DNA from: a virus | Length of the DNA: 64,000 nucleotides | IMG/VR virus record: IMGVR_UViG_3300010885_040738 | Location: 1 to 64,000 of that record | Reading direction: 5' to 3' (one strand) | Shown here: positions 1 through 7,920 of the stretch, piece after piece | How positions within the stretch are numbered: position 1 is the stretch's first letter | Layout: each line of letters starts with the position of its first letter | Notes under the pieces: model-generated | Databases searched by the model: none | Seen by the model: only the letters and a program-made list of their open reading frames with translations | Told to the model about the DNA's origin: nothing | Translations under genes and position numbers: made by a program

Positions 1-506
1 CAGCGAAGGGTGAAATCACGATCAACACAATGGGGACGATAACAACGTGGCAGGCCGCAGACTGCTTGTGTCCGATCCTGCGAGGGCCGTCTGTATCGTC
101 CCCTGGCACCGGCAACATGCCAGAGGGGAACAAGTGCGTAGATCCAGTAGTTGATAACAAAACGGGCGTTTGGAGCGCGTACTCAATCAGAAAGAACATC
201 CCGCAGGCTCCTGACTGGAAACACAGAACGCCCGCTCAGCCGTATGTGTGCGACACGCTGCCTGAAGGCATGGCGCAGTGTTATTCGCTCGCCTGTAGTC
301 CCGCTGGCGAGGCAATCGGACCAGATGGCAAGCCGACGGGCGTGATGCTGGCGTCTTGCCGCTGCCCGATAAATGAATCGCCAAACGGGCAGGCAATCGA
401 CGTGGCGACAACACCGATAATCACTCAAGCCGCAACCTGCAACCTGCCGGTTGGCGGGCCGGCGCCGGAAGTGAAGAGTAAAGCGGCTTCGTTCATGGCG
501 CCTTAA
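1..506 (+). CDS. Cysteine-pair protein of unknown function, 5' end outside the window
   Basis: The frame is open from the left edge of the window and stops with TAA at 504-506, so the gene very probably starts upstream. An ATG at 30 is only an internal possibility and has no Shine-Dalgarno (SD) sequence. About 168 residues are visible. They hold several close cysteine pairs (D-C-L-C-P near the left end, S-C-R-C-P near residue 120) and no membrane segment. I recognise no family. A strong terminator follows 35 bp downstream, so this is the last gene of a plus-strand unit. Confidence 0.6.
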   Translation, partial: AKGEITINTMGTITTWQAADCLCPILRGPSVSSPGTGNMPEGNKCVDPVVDNKTGVWSAYSIRKNIPQAPDWKHRTPAQPYVCDTLPEGMAQCYSLACSPAGEAIGPDGKPTGVMLASCRCPINESPNGQAIDVATTPIITQAATCNLPVGGPAPEVKSKAASFMAP

Positions 507-540
507 ATGAATTAGCTTCATCCCCTGTTGTACGCTCCCT

Positions 541-567
541 GCCCCCGGCTCGTCACCGGGGGCTTTT
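541..567 (+). terminator. Rho-independent terminator
   Basis: A perfect 8-bp GC stem (541-548 with 556-563), a 7-nt loop and then TTTT. It closes the plus-strand unit ending at 506. The next genes run towards it on the minus strand. Confidence 0.85.
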
Positions 568-626
568 CACGTTTGCCTGTTTGACATTCAGCACAACCTC
601 ATGGCAGCCATGGCTCAGGCAGTGAC

Positions 627-878
627 TCATATGGCATCAATCAGCGTGCTACTTGGCGATTGCATTGACGACTCCCGCACGGCCTTATTGCGTCGACCCA
701 TTGTCTCGTTGTCCACCATCCGAATGTCTTTGTTTTGATAGGTCCAGCAGAGGCCGTCAGCGACCGAGAAGCAGACCCAGAGAAGATCATGGTCTGGCCC
801 GTAGTCCAGCATGACGTGGGCGTGGGCGAAGCCTTTTGGGGTCCAGAAGGGGAGTGGTGGATTGAGTTGGATGCTCAT
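627..878 (-). CDS. Small protein of unknown function (83 aa)
   Basis: Last gene of the minus-strand unit that starts at 3254. The N-terminal half is aromatic and compact (F-W-T-P-K-G-F near residue 11, then a D-Y-G-P-D-H stretch), and the C-terminal third is polar. It looks like a folded small phage protein but I know no family. Its start overlaps the upstream gene's stop by 4 bp (ATGA), which supports both calls and suggests translational coupling. Confidence 0.6.
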   Translation of the reverse strand: MSIQLNPPLPFWTPKGFAHAHVMLDYGPDHDLLWVCFSVADGLCWTYQNKDIRMVDNETMGRRNKAVRESSMQSPSSTLIDAI

Positions 879-1057
879 CGCCAGCCTTCCAGTTCAATCC
901 GATGCTTTCCTGTAGTCGTGACGCCGCAGATATAAGCCACTTCCCCGTTACGCAACATCCGCGCCAGCTTCAGCGGTATCTCGACCTGGCGTGCGCAGCA
1001 GCGACACTCCCATAGCGTCAGTCGCAGCTTGTCGGCTGGATCTTCTTTGGTCTGCAT
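875..1057 (-). CDS. Small cysteine-containing protein (60 aa), possible zinc binder
   Basis: Contains a W-E-C-R-C-C cluster near residue 18 and one further Cys near residue 44, compatible with a small metal-binding fold, although a full C4 set is not clear. The rest is basic and may contact nucleic acid (inference). It sits 8 bp after the upstream gene and overlaps the next gene by ATGA. Confidence 0.55.
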   Translation of the reverse strand: MQTKEDPADKLRLTLWECRCCARQVEIPLKLARMLRNGEVAYICGVTTTGKHRIELEGWR

Positions 1058-1065
1058 GGCGGCCC

Positions 1066-1308
1066 TCAGCTTTTGATGCTCACGGTGATCGCCAGTTCAT
1101 CCCGCATCTGAACGATGGAGAAGTTCTTGGCCAGCCTGAGCGTGATCCCGGCAATAAGCTCAGGGACGGCTCGGTCAAGTTCCTCGGCAATGGCGCTTCT
1201 GGCGGCGTCCATGTGCTTTTTCGTCACCCGGGCGACTTCGTCGTTTACCGCCCTGCGGATCGCATTTTCCAGGCTCGCGAGTGTCAGTTCGTTTAATCCT
1301 TGGCTCAT
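1066..1308 (-). CDS. Helical protein of unknown function (80 aa)
   Basis: Alanine-, arginine- and glutamate-rich, predicted largely alpha-helical through residue 60. No cysteine, no signal peptide and no recognised motif. Its start overlaps the stop of a possible 26-codon gene (ATGA), consistent with the coupled style of this phage. Confidence 0.6.
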   Translation of the reverse strand: MSQGLNELTLASLENAIRRAVNDEVARVTKKHMDAARSAIAEELDRAVPELIAGITLRLAKNFSIVQMRDELAITVSIKS

Positions 1309-1385
1309 CCGTTTCCGTCCAGTCCGTACATGTCGCGGTGCATGGCCTCCGCGGCTTCTTTCAACGTTATCCGTCTATCGCACAT
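1305..1385 (-). CDS. Possible 26-aa micro-protein overlapping the PP-loop gene end
   Basis: ATG at 1385 follows a GAAGGGAG ribosome-binding-like sequence. The frame runs 26 codons and its TGA overlaps the ATG of the next gene at 1308. It overlaps the last 19 bp of the PP-loop enzyme gene. The predicted peptide starts M-C-D-R-R-I-T-L-K and is helical. The ATGA junction is the main support; the size makes the call uncertain. Confidence 0.4.
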   Translation of the reverse strand: MCDRRITLKEAAEAMHRDMYGLDGNG

Positions 1386-2155
1386 CCGCAGCCGCTCCCT
1401 TCGTCGGCAAAATTCAAACAGTCAAATTGCCTCGCTTCAACGCGCTCGCGAAGGACACGCAACGTAAGCGGCTTTGTCTTCCCGCCAGTTCGATCACGCA
1501 GGATCGCCACATCCTTGCCTACCATGGCGCGGAACTTTTGTTCGTTTGTTTCCCAGTAGTCAAACACGGCAGGACGCTTCACCAGGAGATTGATAAAGCC
1601 TTTCTGCCCCTGTTTGATACACCCCCCCCCGCAGTTGTCGTGGGCAAAGCCGTCATCATAACTATCGGACGGCTCAATCCCCTTGGCTCGCATGAATGCC
1701 AGCATGTCGGCCTTGGTCTCTTTTTGAGGACCCATTGCAGGAGCCTGCACTTTCCAACCCTTAGCTCGCATCCGCGCTCGAAATCTGACGTACCTGTCAC
1801 GCTCGCCGTATGAAAGCCCCGCACACAGCACCGTGTTCCGACGATTGCAGTTCTCATTGCACCACCGGTCAAGCAATTCCCGCTTCAGGATTCGGCTGCA
1901 AAGGTCTACGCGAGTATTCCCCATCATGCGGTTTTCAAAGAATACATCCCAAGGCGTACGCCCATCAGCAATACGAGTGACCACTACTCCAAGGTCTTCG
2001 CTGGCATCGCCGAGAAAGCGATAAAGGTCGTGGTGCTCAATCAGCGTATCAGCAAACAACAGCGTCACGCTTTTGGTCCCGTGACGGTCAATCAAACGCC
2101 TCGCAGCCACGTAGCTGCACATGCCGCCGCTGAAAGACATGACGAAGCGCGTCAT
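1367..2155 (-). CDS. PP-loop ATPase of the PAPS reductase/adenine nucleotide alpha-hydrolase family
   Basis: 262 residues. Start chosen at ATG 2155 because GGGGGAG lies just upstream; a longer frame would run back into the exonuclease gene. The PP-loop motif S-G-G-M-C-S is at residues 9-14. The second half has cysteine clusters (D-N-C-G-G-G-C and a C-terminal G-C-G-C) that may bind metal or an Fe-S cluster. Family members adenylate a substrate with ATP in sulfur or thiol chemistry (PAPS reductase, DndC, thiolation enzymes). In phages this group is often annotated 'PAPS reductase', with unproven substrate. A second, distinct PP-loop protein lies at 27837-28769. Confidence 0.8.
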   Translation of the reverse strand: MTRFVMSFSGGMCSYVAARRLIDRHGTKSVTLLFADTLIEHHDLYRFLGDASEDLGVVVTRIADGRTPWDVFFENRMMGNTRVDLCSRILKRELLDRWCNENCNRRNTVLCAGLSYGERDRYVRFRARMRAKGWKVQAPAMGPQKETKADMLAFMRAKGIEPSDSYDDGFAHDNCGGGCIKQGQKGFINLLVKRPAVFDYWETNEQKFRAMVGKDVAILRDRTGGKTKPLTLRVLRERVEARQFDCLNFADEGSGCGCAIDG

Positions 2156-2177
2156 TTTCTTGGCTCCCCCATGCGCG

Positions 2178-3254
2178 TCACGGGTACACCCGCAGCACGC
2201 GGAACGGAAGGCCCTGGCGCTTGAAGAACTCGCCCGGCGGATAGGCTTCGTTGAAAGCGTCGAGCGCCGCTGGGTCAGTTGGCCGGAGCGCATCCCGCAT
2301 CTTCTCATACCGAAGCAGCATGTCCGCAGTCTCCCAGCTGGTGCGGCCATCCTGAGCGCGGAAGTAAATCTTGTGGTCTTTCTTCCCTCCGCTGCGGATC
2401 GCCACGCCGGCGCGCACCCCGACGGCTTCCTTGATGCGCTCCTTCACGTCCTCGTACAGAGCGTCCTCCTGCTCAAACCGCTCTTTCACCTGCACGTACT
2501 CAGTGAGCAGCGGCCGGAGATCGTCCGCGTAGGGAAGCTTGTCCTTGTCGCCGGTCTCGCCTTCGCTGCGGAAGATCCCGCCTTGGCAACCTTGCCGCCA
2601 CTGGCAAGTGCCACAACGCTTGTCGTCCGGCTCCAGCCGCTTTGGGGCTTTCTCTTCGTCGCCCAAGGTAGCCCAGAACCGCGCCCCGACGGCCGTGATC
2701 GCCTCGTGAATGTCCAGATTGCGATCTACGCACCAGGCCAGCGGCGGGTTCTTGATGTCGTGGCCATAGGCGCGGTTCCCGACGATGAACTTCCCCCACG
2801 ACAGCCCGCGGCAAAGCATGCCGTGCTGGACCTGGAGCTCGTAGTCCACGATAATCCCGTCGCGTTTCGTCTTGTAGAACATCTCGGGCCCCAGAGCCTT
2901 GATCTCGCCGGCGCCGGTAGTGTCGTGATTCCGGTCCTGCACCTCGCGGTCAATATTGACCAGCAACTCCGGATTGTTCGGGTGGCGGATGGTGCCGATC
3001 TCGGAGAGGATGTCGCCGGTCGCCTCCATGTGCCACTCCGCAATCACCGGCTCCAGAATGCGACCCAAGCGCATCGGCCCGGAGTCGTCCTGCGGGTAGT
3101 CGGCTGGGATGCCGGACTTGTCCAGCCATAATTTTCGCTGACAGCCGTACTTTACCTCCTTCTGCAGGTATGGCTGCAAAAGGCTGGCAATGTCGCTGCC
3201 CCCTATACCGGTCTTCCGGTTATTGAGAAATTCTTGGCGTTCTTGTGCGTTCAT
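2178..3254 (-). CDS. YqaJ-family recombination exonuclease with apparent Fe-S cysteine set
   Basis: 358 residues, first gene of the minus-strand unit. SD AAGGTAAGG precedes ATG 3254. N-terminal G-I-G-G-S-D (16-21) is typical of YqaJ/lambda-exonuclease-like nucleases. Likely catalytic residues are Glu69 (L-E-P), Asp102 (N-I-D), Glu117-x-Lys119 (G-E-I-K-A) and Gln141/Gln144. Such enzymes resect dsDNA ends for single-strand annealing. Unusually, Cys38 plus Cys214-x2-Cys217-x5-Cys223 match the one-plus-three cysteine layout of the 4Fe-4S cage in Cas4, AddB and Dna2. The divergent neighbour is the recombination/replication module. Confidence 0.82.
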   Translation of the reverse strand: MNAQERQEFLNNRKTGIGGSDIASLLQPYLQKEVKYGCQRKLWLDKSGIPADYPQDDSGPMRLGRILEPVIAEWHMEATGDILSEIGTIRHPNNPELLVNIDREVQDRNHDTTGAGEIKALGPEMFYKTKRDGIIVDYELQVQHGMLCRGLSWGKFIVGNRAYGHDIKNPPLAWCVDRNLDIHEAITAVGARFWATLGDEEKAPKRLEPDDKRCGTCQWRQGCQGGIFRSEGETGDKDKLPYADDLRPLLTEYVQVKERFEQEDALYEDVKERIKEAVGVRAGVAIRSGGKKDHKIYFRAQDGRTSWETADMLLRYEKMRDALRPTDPAALDAFNEAYPPGEFFKRQGLPFRVLRVYP

Positions 3255-3308
3255 TTCCTTACCTTTCCGGGGATTTACTGTTTCCAGTCACCCTGTCTCA
3301 CATTCCCA

Positions 3309-3337
3309 ACTCTACACCCCAAAACTGCCCCGTGCAA
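3309..3337 (-). promoter_or_regulatory. Minus-strand promoter for the exonuclease unit
   Basis: Reading the minus strand: TTGCAC (3337-3332), 17-bp spacer, TAGAGT (3314-3309). Expected start is near 3302, giving a leader of about 48 nt to ATG 3254. The -35 box is one arm of the palindrome at 3333-3350. Confidence 0.6.
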
Positions 3338-3350
3338 GATTTTTCTTGCA
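3333..3350. promoter_or_regulatory. Palindromic operator shared by divergent promoters
   Basis: TGCAAGA-TTTT-TCTTGCA, 7-bp perfect arms. Each arm lies over the -35 hexamer of one of two divergent promoters, so a dimer bound here would occlude both. A half-site, GTGCAAGATT, recurs near 47745 upstream of the scaffold gene. The ribbon-helix-helix protein at 3382 is the obvious candidate ligand (inference). Confidence 0.55.
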
Positions 3351-3374
3351 ATACTCAAAGCCGTCGGATAGACT
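3346..3374 (+). promoter_or_regulatory. Plus-strand early promoter
   Basis: TTGCAA (3346-3351), 17-bp spacer, TAGACT (3369-3374). The GTG start of the next gene is only 7 nt after the -10 box, so the mRNA should begin at or next to the start codon (leaderless). Confidence 0.65.
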
Positions 3375-3381
3375 TCAAATT

Positions 3382-3546
3382 GTGAAACCTGCAACGAAAG
3401 AGCCGCTGGTTCCGATCGCGACTCGGTTGCCAAAATCCATGGTGGCGGAGATCCGGCGGATAGCCGAAACTACCGACGTCAAGATTCAGGCCCTCGTGCG
3501 AGGATGGATTGCGGTCGGCCTCACGGCTGCGAAAGGTAAAAAGTAA
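3382..3546 (+). CDS. Ribbon-helix-helix DNA-binding protein (54 aa), likely leaderless
   Basis: GTG start at 3382. A beta-strand-like V-P-I-A-T-R-L-P is followed by two helices (K-S-M-V-A-E-I-R-R-I-A, then V-K-I-Q-A-L-V-R-G-W), the Arc/CopG pattern. Such dimers bind short palindromes. It is the first gene of the rightward early unit and lies beside a palindrome over both divergent -35 boxes, so it is a good candidate autoregulator. No SD precedes the GTG, and the -10 box ends 7 nt upstream. The next gene starts right after its TAA. Confidence 0.75.
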   Translation: MKPATKEPLVPIATRLPKSMVAEIRRIAETTDVKIQALVRGWIAVGLTAAKGKK

Positions 3547-5043
3547 ATGACACCCACAATACTGCCCAAGCCCGAATACGGCCGGCTCTACGGCATCACC
3601 CATGACCCTGAAAGCAGATTGCCACTGGCGCGTGTAAAGCGCGTGCTGAAGGTCGGCATCGGCATCCCGAAGGGCCGCGCCATTCAGGTCTTTCTGCATG
3701 ACGACAAATGGCATATTCGACATGGCGCGTGGGAGGCGCAGCAGGGCAGCAATAAGCAGCGTCTGGTGATGAAGACCGTGTTTGTCGGCGGCAAGGACGG
3801 AACCCCGAACACGAAAGAAGCAGCCAAGGCGTTCCACGAGAAGTGGAAAAGCAAGGCAGCCGTCTCCAATCGGCCGCAAAAACAGCCGTGGTTCGGGTTC
3901 ACCGAGCGCAGTGTCACCGAGGACCCCGACACAGGCAAACCGGTTGAGACGTTTGAGCCTGATTTTGACGCGATTGAGGCCCACGGAAATCGCCCTCGCC
4001 GGATTCGCGTTGTCATTACCTCGGACAACCCATTGCGCCAGGCCGACGAGTGGTGGACCGCATCCGAACTGAAGTGCCGCGGCGACGGCCTGATCGCCGA
4101 GCGTGTCCTGTCTGCCGGGTCGGAAAAAGACGAATACTGGAAGATGGCGAAGGCTGCGGGGATGAAAGTCTTTCCGTACACCAAATGCCGTCTGGGCGGG
4201 TGCGAACACGCAGGCGTTGACTGCAAGCAGCACTCGACGCTGGAAATCCAGCTGGCGTACTCGCTCCGCCTCGGTGCCACCGCGTATTTCACGTCGACCG
4301 GCGGCGTCACAGCCAGCCAGTTGCATTCTTCTTTGATTGCGATCCGGGAACCCTTGGAGCGCATGGGCTACGGGATTGTCGGCGCCGAAATGGACCTCGT
4401 TCTCGGCAACTTCAAGGCCAACCACGAGGGCAAGCCGTCCATCCAGCCGTGCGTCAGCCTGGAGCTCACCGCCAATAGCGCCAAAGCTTTAATGGCGACG
4501 ATGAAAGACAGTTCGTGGACTCCGGCCAAACTTGGCTCTGGCGTCCGCATGATCGCCGCCGCCGAAGAGGAAACCATGGAAGACGCCAGCGTTCGCGCCA
4601 GCAGTGTCATGGCGGAGTTTTCCGACGTGCAGGAAGCTGACTTTGATGACGAAGAGCCTGTTGTGGCGGCTGACAATGACGCCTCCGAGACTGCGGCGAA
4701 GGCCGGGCAGGCGACAGTCTCCGGACTCGGGAGCACACTCAAAGCGGCTTTGGCGGCTGAAAGTGCGGGCCCGGTGGCGTCCGGTACCGCTGGCCCGGTA
4801 GCCTCTGCGCCCGCCTTGGTCGCCGACGCTCTCTGGGGCAGCAAAGAATCCATGGCCGCCTCGATGCTGGAGCAGAAGAACCGCGTCGGCTCCGAAGTCT
4901 TTAACGGGTGCCTAGCCACGCTCGGCATCAAACAGATTGACGATCTGGACCACCAGTCCGATACAGTGGTCGCGATGTACGCAGCCGTCAAAAAGCTGGC
5001 CGATGCACCGAAAGCTGGCAAGGCGAAGACAAACCTGTTCTAG
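3547..5043 (+). CDS. Gp3/recombination-directionality-factor-like protein
   Basis: 498 residues; ATG abuts the previous stop with GAAAGG upstream. The N-terminal 270 residues resemble the phage family often annotated 'hydrolase or metal-binding protein' or Gp3-like (PF18897): a basic beta-rich start, an R-G-D-G-like turn, then a cysteine/histidine cluster (K-C-R-L-G-G-C-E-H and V-D-C-K-Q-H near 217-233), followed by a conserved T-S-T-G-G-V stretch. The C-terminal 180 residues are acidic, alanine-rich and probably disordered. Known relatives modulate serine integrases or sit beside YqaJ/RecT-type recombination genes. Position between the exonuclease and an SbcC-like ATPase favours a recombination role; a single-strand annealing role is an alternative. 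Confidence 0.5.
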   Translation: MTPTILPKPEYGRLYGITHDPESRLPLARVKRVLKVGIGIPKGRAIQVFLHDDKWHIRHGAWEAQQGSNKQRLVMKTVFVGGKDGTPNTKEAAKAFHEKWKSKAAVSNRPQKQPWFGFTERSVTEDPDTGKPVETFEPDFDAIEAHGNRPRRIRVVITSDNPLRQADEWWTASELKCRGDGLIAERVLSAGSEKDEYWKMAKAAGMKVFPYTKCRLGGCEHAGVDCKQHSTLEIQLAYSLRLGATAYFTSTGGVTASQLHSSLIAIREPLERMGYGIVGAEMDLVLGNFKANHEGKPSIQPCVSLELTANSAKALMATMKDSSWTPAKLGSGVRMIAAAEEETMEDASVRASSVMAEFSDVQEADFDDEEPVVAADNDASETAAKAGQATVSGLGSTLKAALAAESAGPVASGTAGPVASAPALVADALWGSKESMAASMLEQKNRVGSEVFNGCLATLGIKQIDDLDHQSDTVVAMYAAVKKLADAPKAGKAKTNLF

Positions 5044-5200
5044 GGGCGCACAAAAAACAACATCTGCACCTCTCTAAAGGGGCAGGAGGCTGGAGCATGG
5101 ACCGCATCCGTCTGGCGGACATGCTCGGGGCGCGTGTTCTTCCGAGCGTGCATGCCGATTCGGAAGGAAAAACCAAAACACAGGAAAGCGTAAGCCATAA

Positions 5201-6676
5201 ATGCGAATCAAATCAATCACCATCACGAACCTCGGGCCGTTTGAAAACTTTACGGCCAACTTCCCAGCGGTCGCCATTATCACGGGAGCCCACGGCGTCG
5301 GCAAGTCCAGCCTGGAGAACATTATCAAATACGCGATGGGTCGCCGGCCGCTTGCGACGAACTCTCGCGGGATCGAGCACGACCTGAAAATCCTGAAGAC
5401 CGGGACCGACAAAGGGGAGGCGGTCATCACGTTTGACGAGGGCGACATTGAAAGCCTCCGCGTGACCGTGACGAAGACATCCACAGATCGCAAGATCAAG
5501 ACTCGTGGCGGGAAGTCATGGCAGGCAGCTGGCTCTGGGATTGACGAAATTACGTCGGCGCTGGCGTATGACCCCATGCAGTTTGGGAAACTGGCGCCAA
5601 AAGAACGGCTCGAAGCCTTCCTTCGCGTGGTCCCGGTGAACGTCACAAAGCAGGAGATCGAGGCGGCCGTCGCCGGTGTCATGCCGGTGGGGGGAGATCC
5701 CGGGCTCGACACGATCAACTCCATGTACGAGGACATCTACGCAGCCAGAAGCCGATGCAACGCTTCTGCCGACACGCAGGAGAAGTACGCGCTCGGGCTG
5801 GAGTCTACGCTTCCGCCTCCGACGGCGTCGGGCCAAGACTGGACAAACGAAGCACGCAAGTTTCGTCAGGACCATATCGTCCTCGAAGAGTCCGAGCAGG
5901 AAGAACTCGGCCGCATCGCCGCAGAACTGCAGACAAAGCGCGTCAAAAATGCGGACAAGCAGGCGACGGAGAATGAGGGTATTGACGCCGAAGCCGCCGG
6001 GCTTATTGACGAGGTCGAGAAGCGGATTGCGGAGATGCGCGAGCAGCAGGCTCGGATTCGGACTGGCGTAGCGACGGCCAAGGGGCTGACAGCGAAAGAG
6101 AGATCCGACGCGGACGCCACGGCTCAGGCCGACGCGGACCGTGAGTCTCGCGAGATCCAGTCCAGCAACGCCCCGCGTAAAGCTGAACTTATGGCGCAGA
6201 TCACTACCGCAGAAGAGCGTGCGTCCGCCATGCAGCGTGCAGCCGGGGCCCGAGATGCCGCAGCCAGGGCACGGGCCGAGGCCGGTTTAGCTAAGGCTGA
6301 GTCTGCGGAGATGACGCAGGCTCTTGTGAGTCTGCAGGCGTTGAAGAGCACCGTTGCCGGCCGCATGTCCATCAAAGGCGTCACCATCGCCAGCGCTCGC
6401 GAGGGCTTGCCGGTCGACATCTGCCGGGAAGAAGATGGCGGCCTGGTGCCGTTTGAAAGCTGGAACGATGCAGACAAAGACACGTTCTGCCTTCGCATGG
6501 CGATTCTCCACAGTGGGCTGTGCGGTCTGGTCTGCATGGACAACATGGGAAACTGGTCTCCTGCCCGGCAGGACGCTATCATCGCCCAGTGCAAAGAATA
6601 CGCGGTGGAAAAAGGCATGCAGTTTCTTCTTGGGCGCGCTTCTGACGAAGGCTTGCTTCAGATTGTGGAGGTGTAG
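5201..6676 (+). CDS. SbcC/Rad50-like AAA ATPase
   Basis: 491 residues. The N-terminus (M-R-I-K-S-I-T-I-T-N-L-G-P-F) and Walker A G-A-H-G-V-G-K-S-S (29-37) are typical of SMC/Rad50-like ATPases. A long Glu/Lys/Ala-rich coiled coil spans about 225-400, and the C-terminal lobe follows (about 405-491). Family members bind DNA ends and pair with a nuclease; no SbcD-like phosphoesterase is seen nearby, so the partner may be the YqaJ exonuclease or a later nuclease (inference). The start is preceded by AGGAAAG about 13 nt upstream. Confidence 0.85.
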   Translation: MRIKSITITNLGPFENFTANFPAVAIITGAHGVGKSSLENIIKYAMGRRPLATNSRGIEHDLKILKTGTDKGEAVITFDEGDIESLRVTVTKTSTDRKIKTRGGKSWQAAGSGIDEITSALAYDPMQFGKLAPKERLEAFLRVVPVNVTKQEIEAAVAGVMPVGGDPGLDTINSMYEDIYAARSRCNASADTQEKYALGLESTLPPPTASGQDWTNEARKFRQDHIVLEESEQEELGRIAAELQTKRVKNADKQATENEGIDAEAAGLIDEVEKRIAEMREQQARIRTGVATAKGLTAKERSDADATAQADADRESREIQSSNAPRKAELMAQITTAEERASAMQRAAGARDAAARARAEAGLAKAESAEMTQALVSLQALKSTVAGRMSIKGVTIASAREGLPVDICREEDGGLVPFESWNDADKDTFCLRMAILHSGLCGLVCMDNMGNWSPARQDAIIAQCKEYAVEKGMQFLLGRASDEGLLQIVEV

Positions 6677-6678
6677 TA

Positions 6679-6930
6679 GTGGCTACCAATAAACGACGGA
6701 TGGTGCTGGCTTGCTTGCTGGCTCCCTTGGCGAACAGGAGGGAAGCTGATGCGCAGGATCTTCACCTTCAAACAACAATCGGCGTAAAGACTTTGGAGAT
6801 CCAGCCTTTTGGTCTGTCCATTGTGTTGCAAAACAACGGCCCCAATACGCCGATGCTGAGTGTGGAAGCCATCGGCCGCAAGGTCACCTTCACCACCAAA
6901 GAGGTCATGGATATTTTGGAGGGCGCGTAG
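6679..6930 (+). CDS. Small protein (83 aa) with a tail motif shared with the 38228 gene
   Basis: GTG start 2 nt after the ATPase stop, with GGAGGTG upstream. The last 18 residues (V-T-F-T-T-K-E-V-M-D-I-L-E-G-A) nearly match the end of the gene at 38228-38509 (V-T-L-T-T-Q-E-V-M-D-A-L-E-G-K). This suggests a shared C-terminal helix or docking tail. Function unknown. Confidence 0.6.
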   Translation: MATNKRRMVLACLLAPLANRREADAQDLHLQTTIGVKTLEIQPFGLSIVLQNNGPNTPMLSVEAIGRKVTFTTKEVMDILEGA

Positions 6931-6933
6931 GCT

Positions 6934-7332
6934 GTGCCGCACTTTCGCCCCGGTGACGTAGTAGACCACATTGACGGCTGGGAGGGCGTGGGCCGGCACG
7001 AACTCCCAGTGATTGAGCGAGTCAACTCAACAGAATTTCCGGATGATCCGGTGGCGTTTTTCGTCGGTGGTGGTTTCTGGCGTACGAGTCGGCTGGTGGT
7101 TGTGGAAAGGGCGGCAGCTTATTCAAACGTAGTGACGCACACGCCCGGCGACAGCAAACTGTCTATCGTCGGGCCAATCGGCCAAAGTCTGGACCGGGAG
7201 CAGCGTGTCATTCAACTTACCAACGCGGACGGGTCCGTCGAGATAGGGCTTGGCGATTTCAGTGGGCTGATAAAGTTCGGAGCAGTGGCGGGGAATCCGC
7301 CGGAAAGAGTGGAAAGTGATTCAAGCAAATAA
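6934..7332 (+). CDS. Beta-rich protein of unknown function (132 aa)
   Basis: GTG start 3 nt after the previous stop. The start P-H-F-R-P-G-D-V-V-D-H-I-D-G-W resembles SH3/KOW-like small beta-barrels that open with 'F-x-x-G-D-x-V', but this is only a fold hint. No cysteine or membrane segment. Its end overlaps the next gene by 17 bp. Confidence 0.6.
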   Translation: MPHFRPGDVVDHIDGWEGVGRHELPVIERVNSTEFPDDPVAFFVGGGFWRTSRLVVVERAAAYSNVVTHTPGDSKLSIVGPIGQSLDREQRVIQLTNADGSVEIGLGDFSGLIKFGAVAGNPPERVESDSSK

Positions 7333-7639
7333 CGTACGACCGGTAACCAAACTCCGGGACGTGAAAAAGTGTACCGGCTCCATCATGTGCGAATTGCACG
7401 AGCGACACGTTGCCAACATGAAAGAGGATGCGGAGGCGGCCGTTGCCACTGTAACTCTGGCGTGGGAGGGTGCATTAAAAGACTACGCGGACGCAGTCGG
7501 TCGTGTTGCCCTGCGCGACAAAGAGATTGCAGCCCTTTATAACCTTGTTGATCGCCACAAGCACCGCTTTCAAATGGCCATGGGTGTCACCGGGCTGGTG
7601 ATTGCTTGGGCTTGGTATCAGGTTGGGGGTGGCAGGTGA
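7316..7639 (+). CDS. Membrane-anchored coiled-coil protein (107 aa)
   Basis: GTG start inside the previous gene. A charged helical body of about 80 residues ends in one hydrophobic segment near the C-terminus (F-Q-M-A-M-G-V-T-G-L-V-I-A-W-A-W-Y), so it is probably a tail-anchored inner-membrane protein. It overlaps the next gene (GTGA), which encodes an N-anchored membrane protein. The pair may act together. Confidence 0.6.
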   Translation: MIQANNVRPVTKLRDVKKCTGSIMCELHERHVANMKEDAEAAVATVTLAWEGALKDYADAVGRVALRDKEIAALYNLVDRHKHRFQMAMGVTGLVIAWAWYQVGGGR

Positions 7640-7920
7640 GCGGGTCAATTCTAAATATCTTACTGGCGCTGCTCAACGTTGCCATACTCATCGCAACCAA
7701 CAGGATCGTCGCTGCCATCGACCGCCAGACTAAAGCAGTTTATCTGGACGACGACGTCACCAACGCGCTGAAGGAATGCGCCGCCGACCTCGAAGCGGAG
7801 ATTAAGGCGCGCAACAGCAACGATATGCTGGGCTACCCGACAGTGCGCCAGAAGTATGACCGGGACATGATCCCCGTCGTCAAGGCCCGGGCTGCACTGC
7901 GGAATGCGGGGGCACTGTGA
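7636..7920 (+). CDS. Single-pass membrane protein (94 aa)
   Basis: GTG 7636 is chosen because it overlaps the upstream TGA (GTGA) and GGGGGTGG lies just upstream. Residues 3-25 form a hydrophobic helix (I-L-N-I-L-L-A-L-L-N-V-A-I-L-I-A). The remainder is charged, with a possible coiled coil, and presumably cytoplasmic. No family recognised. Confidence 0.6.
   Translation: MSGSILNILLALLNVAILIATNRIVAAIDRQTKAVYLDDDVTNALKECAADLEAEIKARNSNDMLGYPTVRQKYDRDMIPVVKARAALRNAGAL

Noticed and set aside
2121-3131. 336-codon plus-strand frame opposite the exonuclease gene
   Set aside because: Antisense to a strongly supported YqaJ gene; composition is typical of a GC-rich shadow and there is no ribosome-binding site.
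3355-4425. 356-codon minus-strand frame opposite the RDF-like gene
   Set aside because: Shadow of the 3547-5043 gene; no motif, and it would run through the divergent promoter.
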